Below, piece after piece: positions 37,289-47,133 of a DNA stretch of 64,000 nt. Source of the DNA: Saprospiraceae bacterium. GTDB taxonomy: Bacteria; Bacteroidota; Bacteroidia; Chitinophagales; Saprospiraceae. The translations under genes and the position numbers were made by a program. Below the pieces are notes generated by a model that made no database searches, was not told the origin of the DNA, and saw nothing but the letters and a program-made list of their open reading frames with translations. The DNA lies in assembly GCA_016713025.1 (NCBI GenBank), contig JADJPZ010000002.1, positions 310,001-374,000 of the forward strand, read 5' to 3'. Numbering within the stretch: the first letter of the stretch is position 1; every line of letters begins with the position of its first letter.

Positions 37289-38332
37289 TTATTTAAATGT
37301 AATTAAAAGCGTTTTATCTTTTTTTATAATTTTTATATTAAAAGCTTCTTCAAGTGCTTTCAGCAGCAGACTAAGATCATCTGCAGGTAAGACGCCTGTA
37401 AATGACTTTTCATTCAATGATGTGTTTTTCAAAACATAACCCAAACCATATACTGCTTTTATATGATCAAAAACATCTGTCACCGGCGTTTTTTCGAAAA
37501 TGACTTTATTTAAAATCCATGAATCGATGATTTGTGGCGCCACCTTCATTTTTGAAATGGTTTTATCCAGCATATCATACTGTATGTAGTCGCCCGGATG
37601 CATATGAATCACTGGTAAGTCAGGCAAATTATTAAGTTTTACCTTGCCTTGCCGCAGATATACTTTGGTTTTGTTGTCTCTGGAATAGACATTAAAAATG
37701 GTTCCTGTGACTTCCACAGTTCCCGAATTGGTATGCACGAACATTTTATGAGGTAACCGTAAGGATTTTTTCTTTTTTACATTAAAATTGGCTTCCCCTG
37801 TAAGTGCAATTTCCCTGTTTTTAAACAACAATCCTGATGACCAAACTTTAATGGATGAATTGGCATTGAGGGTCACCATACTACTGTCAGGTAAAACAAC
37901 AGAAGCTATCTGATCAAATCCTGTCTTGTATATAAATGTATCTTCACCTTTAAAAAGATGTGATATCAAGACTCCTGCCAGAATGAGCACAGAAGCAGCT
38001 ACAGTACCCCAAAAGACATTTTTTATTTTGAGCAAATCAAATTTTCTGCCAACATCGTGTGAAACAAAAACTTCATGATGTTTTTTCGAAAGCGTAGTCC
38101 ATAAATCTTCCACTTCAGCCTGATTCATCAAAGCCTGATCCGGTTGCAATGCCTGAATCAGTAACTTTGCTTCTCTGACAGCCTGACTTTTTTCAGGAAA
38201 AATCTGCAAAAATGTATTCCAAAACGTAATGTCGTCCGGATGGAGATTGCAAACATACCTGACAAAATCATCATCAGCAGCAAAATCTTTTGCAGAGAAG
38301 TTGTTGTACCCGTTGAATTTTGATGGACTCAT
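37289..38332 (-). CDS. FecR-type anti-sigma factor
   Basis: 347 aa. The cytoplasmic N-terminus (1-108) would bind the sigma factor; one membrane helix lies near 110-131. The periplasmic FecR domain (about 140-240) contains LPDSSMVTLNANSSIKVWS and GTIFNVYSRDNKTKVYLRQG. A C-terminal DUF4974 domain (about 280-347) has FEKTPVTDVFDHIKAVYGLG. It transmits the ligand signal from the STN domain of the neighbouring SusC-like protein. The matching ECF sigma gene lies 3.3 kb away at 41590-42162. Confidence 0.88.
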   Translation of the reverse strand: MSPSKFNGYNNFSAKDFAADDDFVRYVCNLHPDDITFWNTFLQIFPEKSQAVREAKLLIQALQPDQALMNQAEVEDLWTTLSKKHHEVFVSHDVGRKFDLLKIKNVFWGTVAASVLILAGVLISHLFKGEDTFIYKTGFDQIASVVLPDSSMVTLNANSSIKVWSSGLLFKNREIALTGEANFNVKKKKSLRLPHKMFVHTNSGTVEVTGTIFNVYSRDNKTKVYLRQGKVKLNNLPDLPVIHMHPGDYIQYDMLDKTISKMKVAPQIIDSWILNKVIFEKTPVTDVFDHIKAVYGLGYVLKNTSLNEKSFTGVLPADDLSLLLKALEEAFNIKIIKKDKTLLITFK

Positions 38333-38360
38333 GAACTACGATTAGTAATGCTATACCTGA

Positions 38361-40652
38361 CTATTTTTGAATGATCAGTTTTTTGCTGAAAAGTCCGCCG
38401 TCTGTCTGCAATGAAACAAAGTAAACTCCATTTTGAAAGCCGCTCACATCCAGTGTGATTTGTTGAGAATCTGAAGGCATAGCATCTATCATTCTTCCAT
38501 TGATGTCAAAAACCACTACTTTTTTTATCCTGTATTCAGAATCTATATTCAGTATGCCACTTGATGGATTGGGGTACATTTTGAAAGCAGAGACATTATA
38601 ATCCCAGGCCGAGGATATTTTATCACCAAATCTCTGAAGGACAAATCCGTTTCCGGCACCATAAGCCATAGCCCAGACATTACCGAGTGCATCAGGCAAA
38701 ATACTTAAACCTACACTTGCATTTCCATTGGTTACATTTCCTAAGTTTACAGAGTGAATGAGTCTATCTGTAAAAGGAGTAGCTATCAAATCTTTGAGTG
38801 CATCTCTTATATTTGCACCCGTTGTGATATCTACCACATAAAGAAAGTTTTCTACCGGACTTGATTTAGTGTGCACATAGCCAAGCAGTCTTTGGTTTTT
38901 GTATGTAAATACCTGAGCATACATCGCCCAGCTTGGGAAGTATACCCCTGGTTTTATCCATTCAAGTAATTTGAAGTCTTTGTCAAGAAGTGCCATACCC
39001 ATAGAGGAACCACCTGCCAAATACATATCGCTTTGAGGTACTTTGGTTATTCGGGCAAAGTTAACATTCATCACGCTGTCTAATGTAACAATGTTTGGTG
39101 TTTTGTCTGAAATGGTGTCACCTTTCATTTTCCAGATATAAAAACTCTTGGTGCCATGACCTGAAGCAATAAGCAAGCCGTCTGTAGCAGGATCTCCCAC
39201 TACAGAAAATGCATCACCAAGCCTTGTACTTGCTGGTGCTGCAAACTCCAGTAATACTTTTGGTTGAGCGTCTTTATTTGCCCAGCCATACATTTTAAAT
39301 AAGCTTCCTGTGGCATTGACCATATTGCTTGCAAAGACTTTTTTACCTACAGCAGTTAGATCTGACAAAGGAAATGCACCACCGGTGATGATGCTTGTAT
39401 TCATGGTTTTGGGATCATCATCAGGCTTGGCGACATCCCAATAGTATATGATATTACCACCGGTGCGCGTGGCAACAAAAACATTTTCTCCATTAAATCC
39501 GGCTCCTCGTGTATTACTGGAATTATCAATGATTGCCGGTAATTTGTTGGAAAATTTGGATTTATCTATAATGGTTGACACAGGTTTTATAGACGGTTTT
39601 ACAACATTGCCGTATTGCTGGAGGATAAATCCATTTCCGGCCGAATAACTGAGGGTCAGTAAATTGCCGGCATCATCCGGTAAAATATCCACACTTACAC
39701 TCGCATTACCATTGGACACATTGCCGATGGAAGCAGAGTGTATGATCCTGTCAACTGCTGGTTTGGCCCCAATATTTTTAAATGCACTCAATGTAGTGCT
39801 GTCACTACTGATATCCAGTACATAGGAAAAGTTTTCTACCGGACTCGTTTTGACATGCTGATAAGCCAGCAATCTTTTTCCTTTATAAAATACTACCTGT
39901 GCATACATAGGCCAGCTTGGGAAGTATACTCCTGGTTTTATCCATTCAAGTACTTTGAAGTCTTTGTCGAGAAGGGCCATACCCATAGAGGAACCACTTG
40001 CCAAATACATATCGCTTTGAGGTACTTTGGTAATTCGGGCAAAGTTGACATTCATCACGCTGTCTAATGTAACAATGTTTGGTGTTTTGTCTGAAATGGT
40101 GTCACCTTTCATTTTCCAGATATAAAAACTCTTGGTGCCATGACCTGAAGCAATAAGCAAGCCGTCTGTAGCAGGATCTCCTACGACAGAAAATGCATCA
40201 CCAAGCCTTGTACTTGCTGGTGCTGCAAACTCCAGTAATACTTTTGGTTGAGCGTCTTTATTTGCCCAGCCATACATTTTAAATAAGCTTCCTGTGGCAT
40301 TGACCATATTGCTTGCAAAGACTTTTTTACCTACAGCAGTTAGATCTGACAAAGGAAATGCACCACCGGTGATGATGCTTGTATTCATGGTTTTGGGATC
40401 ATCATCAGGCTTGGCAACATCCCAGTAATAAATGATATTTCCCCCTGTTCGGGTAGCGACAAATATATTTTCGCCATTGAAGCCTGCACCTCTTGTATTT
40501 CCTGCATTGTCAATGATAGTGGGCAGTTTATTTCCTGCTTTTGACTTGTCGATAAGGGTGGTAATTGGGTTAAGTAGGGTTGACTGACTGATAAGCTGTC
40601 TGCTTCCGGCCAATAGAATTAATAAAACCAGAATTTTGTAAAACTTCAGCAT
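38361..40652 (-). CDS. T9SS-secreted protein with two tandem DUF4623-like repeats
   Basis: 763 aa. After a signal peptide, two ~328-aa repeats follow (about 28-355 and 356-683), each containing NTRGAGFNGEN(I/V)FVATRTGG, YYWDVAKPDDDPKTMN and LGDAFSVVGDPATDGLLIAS. The protein ends in a type A sorting domain (KMYPNPSSGILNID ... KKLIIQK), so it is exported by the type IX system. At DNA level about 500 bp of the repeats (38930-39430 and 39914-40414) are nearly identical while the flanks differ at synonymous sites. It is probably a surface glycan-binding protein of the adjoining PUL. Confidence 0.78.
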   Translation of the reverse strand: MLKFYKILVLLILLAGSRQLISQSTLLNPITTLIDKSKAGNKLPTIIDNAGNTRGAGFNGENIFVATRTGGNIIYYWDVAKPDDDPKTMNTSIITGGAFPLSDLTAVGKKVFASNMVNATGSLFKMYGWANKDAQPKVLLEFAAPASTRLGDAFSVVGDPATDGLLIASGHGTKSFYIWKMKGDTISDKTPNIVTLDSVMNVNFARITKVPQSDMYLASGSSMGMALLDKDFKVLEWIKPGVYFPSWPMYAQVVFYKGKRLLAYQHVKTSPVENFSYVLDISSDSTTLSAFKNIGAKPAVDRIIHSASIGNVSNGNASVSVDILPDDAGNLLTLSYSAGNGFILQQYGNVVKPSIKPVSTIIDKSKFSNKLPAIIDNSSNTRGAGFNGENVFVATRTGGNIIYYWDVAKPDDDPKTMNTSIITGGAFPLSDLTAVGKKVFASNMVNATGSLFKMYGWANKDAQPKVLLEFAAPASTRLGDAFSVVGDPATDGLLIASGHGTKSFYIWKMKGDTISDKTPNIVTLDSVMNVNFARITKVPQSDMYLAGGSSMGMALLDKDFKLLEWIKPGVYFPSWAMYAQVFTYKNQRLLGYVHTKSSPVENFLYVVDITTGANIRDALKDLIATPFTDRLIHSVNLGNVTNGNASVGLSILPDALGNVWAMAYGAGNGFVLQRFGDKISSAWDYNVSAFKMYPNPSSGILNIDSEYRIKKVVVFDINGRMIDAMPSDSQQITLDVSGFQNGVYFVSLQTDGGLFSKKLIIQK

Positions 40653-40877
40653 AATATGAATTTAAATGGTTAAAAAATTGAAAAAGGCATTTCCTTTCTC
40701 GGTTAACATAAAGTTACCTGAGAATATCCCGTTATTTAATAATGCTGAATGTATCGGGTTTTATCCCTTTTTTAAGTAAAAATTTTTATAAAACCTTAAA
40801 TGGATGTGATTGTCTATAAAAATCGGGAGGCATTTTAAAAATTCTTTGGTGATCATAAAGCTATAATCTCCAATGTA

Positions 40878-41045
40878 ACCTAAAAATCTGAAATGAATTT
40901 CCTATTCCAGACCAAATTACTGCAAAATAAGGCACTGCGTTCATTTTTTACTTCGCACCATAGCGATGCTATGATTTGGCGCAAAAAATGCTTATTTTAT
41001 TGTACTTTTGATCTTCATAACGGAACTCATTTTAGATATTTAGGT
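40878..41045. mobile_element. MITE-like hairpin element A, 168 bp
   Basis: Terminal inverted repeats ACCTAAAAATCTGAAAT and ATTTTAGATATTTAGGT (imperfect) are flanked by a 3-bp direct repeat GTA (40875-40877 and 41046-41048). The interior is palindromic (AAAATAAG...CTTATTTT around GCGCCAAA and TAGCGATGCTA). No ORF. The same ends occur in element B at 56431-56633. The rest of 40653-41114 shows no gene. Confidence 0.7.
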
Positions 41046-41114
41046 GTAATTCTTTGAAGGGCTATCCACCCATAAAATTTTGATTTTTCACACCTTTCCA
41101 AACTGACATTTTAA

Positions 41115-41549
41115 TCACAAAATATCTTTACAATCACAAAATTCTGATGGCAAAGGACATTCATTAGGGTCATAATGGCAAAACTCAATGTACCAGGTAC
41201 CATTATTACCAGAAATTAGTGGATGGTTTTCATTGAGTTCATCCCTCATAAGTTTATATTTCCATTTATTCGGTAAGTTTTGAACAAAGCAAGGTGAGTA
41301 ATTATATTTTCTCCAAAGATTTAATAATTCAGGAACCAACATATCAAAATGTTTGTCTGTCAGTTTTTCCACCGGAGGAAAAAACTCTTTTGGAATACCA
41401 AAGTGATAAGCCATAGAAGGATGGTCATTTTGAAATATGGACTCAATCGCTTCCATTTCCTCATGAAAATCTGCATGTTTTCTCAAATCAGGTTTTTGGT
41501 CTTGGGCTTCTCTCAGCATCTCAATAAGTTGCGTAAGATATTTGTCCAT
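41115..41549 (-). CDS. hypothetical protein
   Basis: 144 aa, soluble, no signal peptide. The N-terminal half is helical (QLIEMLREAQDQKPDLRKHA; EEMEAIESIF). The C-terminal half has several Trp and Cys and ends CHYDPNECPLPSEFCDCKDI, whose closely spaced Cys/His could bind a metal. I do not recognise the family. It is 40 bases downstream of the sigma factor gene on the same strand and is probably co-transcribed. Confidence 0.55.
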   Translation of the reverse strand: MDKYLTQLIEMLREAQDQKPDLRKHADFHEEMEAIESIFQNDHPSMAYHFGIPKEFFPPVEKLTDKHFDMLVPELLNLWRKYNYSPCFVQNLPNKWKYKLMRDELNENHPLISGNNGTWYIEFCHYDPNECPLPSEFCDCKDIL

Positions 41550-41589
41550 AGATTTTACTTAGTTTATGCTGGTGTCCGGTATTTTACAA

Positions 41590-42162
41590 TCAATAAAAAA
41601 GATTGCCATTTTTCATAGCCAGCTTTTCGTACAATTGCTCAATGGCTTTATACAACATTTTGTAGGTCGAACTGACTTCTATTTCCATGATTTCAGAAAT
41701 TTCCGGATATGACATACCTTCATAAAATCTGAGGTATATACACTCTTTCTGGCGCCGTGGTAAATCTTCGATGACATGCGACAACTCTCTGATACGGATC
41801 ATGGTGATCTCATCCTCTATGATCTTGTCTTCAGCTGAATATTCCAGATTAAAGTCTGTGTCAGATCCTGTTAAGTCAGAATATCGTTGTTCTACCCGTA
41901 GTTTTTTAAATAATTCTGTTCTTAATGACTTAAATAGGTACAGTTTGATTGAGTTGGTGACACTTACTTTGTCGTACTTTGTCAAAAGGCTTAAAAAAAC
42001 TTCCTGAATGGCATCTTTGGTCATCATGCTGTCATGACATATTTTAAAGCCATAATTGTAGAGAAGATTACTATAAGTGCGGAACATGTATTCATATGCA
42101 TCTTTGCTTCCTGATCTGAAATCATTCCACAAAGTTTCGTCATCTGAATACCTGTAATACAT
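41590..42162 (-). CDS. ECF-type RNA polymerase sigma factor
   Basis: 190 aa. Region 2 (about 20-95) has YEYMFRTYSNLLYNYGFKIC and DAIQEVFLSLLTKYD. Region 4 (about 125-180) has VIEDLPRRQKECIYLRFYEG, MSYPEISEIMEIEVSSTYK. This is the sigma-70/FecI-like group used by Bacteroidota with FecR anti-sigma factors to induce SusCD loci. The partner FecR and SusC genes lie downstream at 33881-38332. Confidence 0.88.
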   Translation of the reverse strand: MYYRYSDDETLWNDFRSGSKDAYEYMFRTYSNLLYNYGFKICHDSMMTKDAIQEVFLSLLTKYDKVSVTNSIKLYLFKSLRTELFKKLRVEQRYSDLTGSDTDFNLEYSAEDKIIEDEITMIRIRELSHVIEDLPRRQKECIYLRFYEGMSYPEISEIMEIEVSSTYKMLYKAIEQLYEKLAMKNGNLFY

Positions 42163-42467
42163 AAGTTTTCTGTAGGGCTTTAAGAATTATTCAATTCAAA
42201 TTTATAGCAAATATAGGTATAATGGACAAAAAGTGGATTGTTTTTTTTGAAATCTGAACAAATTTGATTGCTACCTTTTACTGTTATAATGTCTATTGAA
42301 TAAAGAAGATAGCCAAATCAACAGCCATCCAGTGGGATTATAAAAATTTAGTCAAACGAAAAGGAGTGCTTCTCAGGTTGAAGTAATCTATTGAATTACA
42401 ACTAAGAAAAATACTCTTAAATGAAATAACCCAACTTTACTCAGGTTAGCATTTCTTATTTAATTCA
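42163..42467. other. sigma-factor promoter region and repeat end
   Basis: On the minus strand TATATTTG (plus coordinates 42208-42215) fits the Bacteroidota -7 consensus TAnnTTTG about 46 bases before the sigma-factor ATG; no good -33 box is spaced correctly. At 42393-42419 the string TTACAACTAAGAAAAA followed by TACTC resembles the element end near 62700-62729. No gene is seen. Confidence 0.35.
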
Positions 42468-44813
42468 TTACAATATCAAAATACTTCCGGTATGAACCTT
42501 AGTTACACCATCTATATAACGCACTTCTGCTACCCAGGTATAGTTGCCAATAGTAATACGGATATTGTGAAACGACCCATCCCAATTTATTTCAGTCAGG
42601 CAATTTTTTAGTTGTTCTGTTTTAAAAATCAAATTTCCCCATCTGTCATAAATCATAAATGATGAGATCACTTCGACATCATTACCAGTAAATATTTTCA
42701 ACTTGTCGTTGGTAAGGTCATCATTTGGGCTAAAAACATTTGAAATCATAAAGCTTCGATTTTTTTCCACATCAACCCTGATGACAGATTTTGAAATGCA
42801 TCCATCTTTTGATTTTATTTCTATTTCATATTCTGTTTTATTTAATGGTAATGCTTTTGTCAGCAGACATGTGGGGCATGAAATCCCATCAGATGGTGAC
42901 CAAACAGCCTCATATTTGGTCAAATTTAGCGATACATTCAGGTCTATGCTGTCGCCCAGATTCACCTGTTGGTCGGGATTTTTGTTGGTGATGACTGGAA
43001 TTTCTGCCGCAATCAACTGGCTCGTATTCATTAATTTACATTGATTGACATCTTTTACGAACCATGTGTAGTTGCCTTCTGCCAGTGTCTGAAATTTGTT
43101 TTGGGCAGAATAGACCTCATTGTTCAATGCATACATAAAAGGAGAAACACCACCTTTGACATTTTTTATATTGACCTGACCTGTAAAAATACCTTCGCAA
43201 TTGGGGTTGATATTTTGAATTTCAGCTATCAGACTGTCAGGCTGCTTAAGATAAATCTCAGAATTGAGGATGCACCTGTTAAAATCGGTCACTGTCGCCG
43301 TATATCTGCCAGCATAAAGTCCTGAAAGCGAATCTGATGAGGTACCACTGATTGAATGTTTGAAAGCATAAGGTTGCGTACCACCTGATGGCATGACTTT
43401 GTAGAAACCATCATTTCGGCCGAAACATGATACCTGATATCCATTATAGTTTGATGTGGTATTTTGTATTTTGAGTTTTGATGGTTGGGGTACAAATACA
43501 TTTAGCACACGACTATTACCAAAAGTATCTTCAATGGTAAAGGTATAGTTGCCTTCATCCAAACCTTCGATGTTCTCAATCTTATTCTGGTCTGATATAT
43601 TGCCGGTAAACACTATGGAAGGGTTTTCTATCTTAAAACCTTTATATGTAAATGGAGGTGTACCACGATCTACTCTGAAACGAATGATTCCCGAATTTTG
43701 TCCGTTGCATATCACGGGTACTGCTTCGATACTTGCTTTTATATTGCACACGATGAGCCTGAGGTTTACTTCCATAAATATATCGCACCCTTCCTGATTC
43801 TGAATCCTGACTTCGTGTTTTCCCTGGGTAGTCAGCGCACCATTGCCCAATTTTAATGTATCACCTTCACATATGTTCAGAGATGTAGATGCTTTTATCT
43901 TATCTGCTACTTTCAGGTCCAGCATCAGGATGCTGTCACACCCATTGGCAGCGGGTATTCGTACTTCATATACGCCTGATGTGCAATAATCCGTTCCATA
44001 AAACCTGAAACACTCACCAAAGCAGACTTCCTGATTTATTTTTGTCGTGGGTGTAGGTAATACCTCGATGGTTTTACAGTTTTTTGGGGATTTGTCGCAA
44101 ACATTGGATGCCTCCAGGCAGAGCTTGTAGGAGCCTGGTTGAGCGATCGTGTATTGGCTTTCCTTTTCGTTTTTTATAAACACATCATCCAGTGTCCAGT
44201 GATAAAAAGTCGCTCCGCTGATACCTGGCGTTTTAAAAATAAAGGTATCGTTTTGGCATATTTTTTCAGGAGCTGAAATTGCTGGTGTTTGGGTAAGTGG
44301 TGCCACTTTGGTAGATCCATTTGTAACTTTGATAGTCCAGTCGCAAATATCATTGCTGCTACCATCCATCACAAAATAATAATACTGACCGACAGTCAAT
44401 GGAACAGTATTTTTAAATATTCGGGTGGTATTGGGTCGAACATCAGTATCACATTCGCTGACACGTCTAAAAGTAGTGCAATTCAGACTTTCATATAAAC
44501 CGATTTCTAATCCTAGATTAATGGTGCAATTTGTCACTTTGACTTCCAGTGTCAGATCGATACTACCTGCGATAAATCCAATCCATTGCATATTATGTAC
44601 CTGACCGGTGCAAAATCCGGGCGGAGCCTGACCTACTACATTGCTGTTGTTCCTTCCGGTAAATCCATCAATGTTGCAAATGATACAAGCATCCCTGCAA
44701 AAAGACTTCATGGCAGGACTATTGCCACAGATAGGAGGTTGCTGAGCATTCAATAATTGAATTGAGAAAAAAATAAAAACAATATATAAATGTGATTTCA
44801 ACAGACGAAACAT
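42468..44813 (-). CDS. large secreted protein with gliding-motility (type B) C-terminal sorting domain
   Basis: 781 aa with a signal peptide (about 1-23). The N-terminal region is Cys-rich (ICGNSPAMKSFCRDACIICN), followed by PKD/Ig-like beta modules, two of them SprB-like (GIIRFRVDRGTPPFTYKG; GFYKVMPSGGTQPYAFKH). The last ~90 residues form the CHU_C domain: VFSPNDDLTNDKLKIF, FMIYDRWGNLIFKTE, WDGSFHN, TVHTGSILIL-type ending. It is therefore exported by the type IX secretion system and is probably an adhesin or surface fibre component. No catalytic domain is visible. Confidence 0.82.
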   Translation of the reverse strand: MFRLLKSHLYIVFIFFSIQLLNAQQPPICGNSPAMKSFCRDACIICNIDGFTGRNNSNVVGQAPPGFCTGQVHNMQWIGFIAGSIDLTLEVKVTNCTINLGLEIGLYESLNCTTFRRVSECDTDVRPNTTRIFKNTVPLTVGQYYYFVMDGSSNDICDWTIKVTNGSTKVAPLTQTPAISAPEKICQNDTFIFKTPGISGATFYHWTLDDVFIKNEKESQYTIAQPGSYKLCLEASNVCDKSPKNCKTIEVLPTPTTKINQEVCFGECFRFYGTDYCTSGVYEVRIPAANGCDSILMLDLKVADKIKASTSLNICEGDTLKLGNGALTTQGKHEVRIQNQEGCDIFMEVNLRLIVCNIKASIEAVPVICNGQNSGIIRFRVDRGTPPFTYKGFKIENPSIVFTGNISDQNKIENIEGLDEGNYTFTIEDTFGNSRVLNVFVPQPSKLKIQNTTSNYNGYQVSCFGRNDGFYKVMPSGGTQPYAFKHSISGTSSDSLSGLYAGRYTATVTDFNRCILNSEIYLKQPDSLIAEIQNINPNCEGIFTGQVNIKNVKGGVSPFMYALNNEVYSAQNKFQTLAEGNYTWFVKDVNQCKLMNTSQLIAAEIPVITNKNPDQQVNLGDSIDLNVSLNLTKYEAVWSPSDGISCPTCLLTKALPLNKTEYEIEIKSKDGCISKSVIRVDVEKNRSFMISNVFSPNDDLTNDKLKIFTGNDVEVISSFMIYDRWGNLIFKTEQLKNCLTEINWDGSFHNIRITIGNYTWVAEVRYIDGVTKVHTGSILIL

Positions 44814-44969
44814 GTTTTTAATACCAAAGTCACAACAAGCCCTTTTTTAAACATTCAGATTTATAAGTAATAAAAATGAAAGATGTACTTCTAAAAGTGT
44901 AAAATTAAGTTTTAATCAGGAACAATTACCTTAAATTTTCATTTACTTTGTTGTATGTAGCGCAGAGAT

Positions 44970-46019
44970 ATGACCTCAGATGTAAAAATTGATATCAGAA
45001 AACTCACCATTGAGCAGATCAAAGAAATGATCACTGCAATGGGCGAGCCTTCATTTCGGGCAAAACAAATCTATGAATGGCTTTGGCAAAAGTCAGCCAC
45101 ATCTATTTCACATATGACCAATCTACCGCTATCTTTAAGGCAAAAACTGGATGAGTTGTATGAAATCAATCCGATCAAAACCGATAAAATTCAGAAAAGC
45201 CTGGACGGAACCATAAAAACAAGATTTGAGCTCTACGATGGGCATAAGATCGAAGCAGTACTGATCCCGGTACCGGATGATAAAAGATTTACAGTCTGTG
45301 TATCGACGCAGGTAGGCTGTAGCCTCACGTGCAAATTTTGTGCGACTGGGCAGATGAAAAGGGTCAGAAATCTGGATCCCTCTGAAATCTACGATCAGTA
45401 CGTTCTAGTCAACCAACAATGTATCAATACCTATGGGCAACCATTAACCAATGTAGTGTATATGGGTATGGGCGAACCCCTTTTGGCGTATTCGAGTACA
45501 CTTGAAAGTGTCTATTTGCTTACTTCACCTGCCGGACTCAATATATCTCCGAAGCGCATTACTGTCAGTACTGCCGGCATAGCAAAGATGATCACCAGAC
45601 TTGCTGATGAAGATGTAAAATTTAATCTGGCACTTTCTTTGCATGCAGCTGATGATGTCAAGAGAAATGAAATTATGCCCATCAATGAACAGAATAATCT
45701 GGAGGTATTGATGGAAGCATTAAGTTACTTCTATAAAAAAACCGGAAATAAAATAAGTTACGAGTATATAGCTTTTAAAAATTTTAATGACAGTATGGAA
45801 GATGCTAAAAATCTGGTCAAACTCTGTAAGCAGTTTCCTGTCAAAGTCAATATAATAGAATACAACTCAATCGATGGAGTGGTATTCGTGAAGGCAGATG
45901 AAGAAAAAACAAATAACTTTGCAAAATATTTGCGTAGCCACGATATCATGGTGACGATAAGGAGAAGCCGTGGAAAGGATATCGATGCCGCATGTGGTCA
46001 GCTGGCAAATAAAGAATAA
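44970..46019 (+). CDS. rlmN: dual-specificity 23S rRNA A2503 / tRNA A37 C2-methyltransferase RlmN
   Basis: 349 aa, full length. The radical SAM cluster Cys are C117, C121 and C124 in GCSLTCKFCATGQMKR. The conserved C-terminal catalytic Cys342 is in AACGQLANK. MGMGEPLLAY, ISPKRITVSTAGI and FNLALSLHA are family blocks. It methylates C2 of A2503 in 23S rRNA and of A37 in some tRNAs by radical chemistry. It opens a plus-strand run of small genes that follow within 20-30 bases. Confidence 0.95.
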   Translation: MTSDVKIDIRKLTIEQIKEMITAMGEPSFRAKQIYEWLWQKSATSISHMTNLPLSLRQKLDELYEINPIKTDKIQKSLDGTIKTRFELYDGHKIEAVLIPVPDDKRFTVCVSTQVGCSLTCKFCATGQMKRVRNLDPSEIYDQYVLVNQQCINTYGQPLTNVVYMGMGEPLLAYSSTLESVYLLTSPAGLNISPKRITVSTAGIAKMITRLADEDVKFNLALSLHAADDVKRNEIMPINEQNNLEVLMEALSYFYKKTGNKISYEYIAFKNFNDSMEDAKNLVKLCKQFPVKVNIIEYNSIDGVVFVKADEEKTNNFAKYLRSHDIMVTIRRSRGKDIDAACGQLANKE

Positions 46020-46036
46020 AATCAAAACAATAGCAT

Positions 46037-46573
46037 ATGGTAAGTAATGAAATAACCGCGTTGCTTAAGAGCAATGAAAATGCAATCCGACAACTCTTTA
46101 AAACGCAGGAACCCAATTTTTGGGAAGTACAGCCTGAAGGCAAATGGTCTGCTGGCCAGCATGTCATCCATCTTGTGCAATCCACTAAGCCGCTGCTGAA
46201 TGCATTGCGTCTGCCTGATTTTGTTTTGAAATGGAGATTTGGTACCAGCAACAGACCGTCAAGAAATTTTGAAGATGTCGTGGCCAGATATGAAGAAAAA
46301 CTCTCAAAAGTAGCTCCCGGCATTGTCGGCCCTTTTTCGAGAAATATGCCTGATTCGCCTGCAATAGAAGCTGATACATACCTGAACCAACTCCAGGAGA
46401 TCAATGAAAAACTCAACAAAGCAACTTTAAAATTGTCAGATAAACAATTGGATACGCTATTGCTGCCACATCCATTGATGGGAAAGATGACTTTGAGAGA
46501 AATATTAATGTGGAATGCCTACCACACTATGCACCATATAAGTGTGCTTAAAGAAAAATATCTGAATAAATAA
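46037..46573 (+). CDS. DinB family protein
   Basis: 178 aa four-helix-bundle protein. The His residues expected for the DinB metal site are in WSAGQHVIHLVQS (His42 region) and in MWNAYHTMHHISVLKEKY near the C-terminus. The family includes thiol S-transferases (bacillithiol/mycothiol type) and many uncharacterised members. It follows rlmN by 17 bases, and a second DinB protein follows by 12 bases, so the pair may have arisen by duplication. Function not assignable. Confidence 0.78.
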   Translation: MVSNEITALLKSNENAIRQLFKTQEPNFWEVQPEGKWSAGQHVIHLVQSTKPLLNALRLPDFVLKWRFGTSNRPSRNFEDVVARYEEKLSKVAPGIVGPFSRNMPDSPAIEADTYLNQLQEINEKLNKATLKLSDKQLDTLLLPHPLMGKMTLREILMWNAYHTMHHISVLKEKYLNK

Positions 46574-46585
46574 ATCTTTTCTGAA

Positions 46586-47110
46586 ATGTACAAACAACAG
46601 ATCAACAATACGCCAGAATATTTTGACCGGTATATAGCATGTGTGCCGGACATAGACCTGACGGATGCTCTAAGTATCTATGGTTCGGAAATGATTCATG
46701 CTGAAAAAAAGGCGTTGAGTCAAATAGGTCATCATGTATATGCACCGGGCAAATGGACCATCAGGGATATCTTGCAACACATCATCGACACAGAAAGGAT
46801 TTTTGCATACAGGGCGCTCCGAATAGCCAGAAATGACCAAACCGCATTGCCTGGATTTGATGAAAACATGTTTGTAAAAAATGCTCATGCTTCCGGCAGA
46901 AAACTCAACGACCTGATCACAGAGTTTGATATCGTGCGTCAATCGACAATTTTATTGTTCAATAGTTTTAATGATGAAGATATGATGCGGGAAGGCTTTA
47001 TATTCAAGTCCAATATTTCTGTTCTGGCCCTTGGTTTTACAATAGCAGGGCACTGTATCCATCATATGAATGTCATGAAGGAAAGGTATTATCCGTTGCT
47101 GAGCATATAA
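46586..47110 (+). CDS. second DinB family protein
   Basis: 174 aa. Metal-site motifs are IRDILQHIIDTERIFAYRAL and TIAGHCIHHMNVMKERYY. LPGFDENMFVKNAHASGRKL is a stretch typical of this DinB_2 subgroup. It is only distantly similar to its neighbour. It is probably co-transcribed with rlmN and the reductase downstream. Confidence 0.8.
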   Translation: MYKQQINNTPEYFDRYIACVPDIDLTDALSIYGSEMIHAEKKALSQIGHHVYAPGKWTIRDILQHIIDTERIFAYRALRIARNDQTALPGFDENMFVKNAHASGRKLNDLITEFDIVRQSTILLFNSFNDEDMMREGFIFKSNISVLALGFTIAGHCIHHMNVMKERYYPLLSI

Positions 47111-47133
47111 ATTCTGAACTTTAAAATACAACC

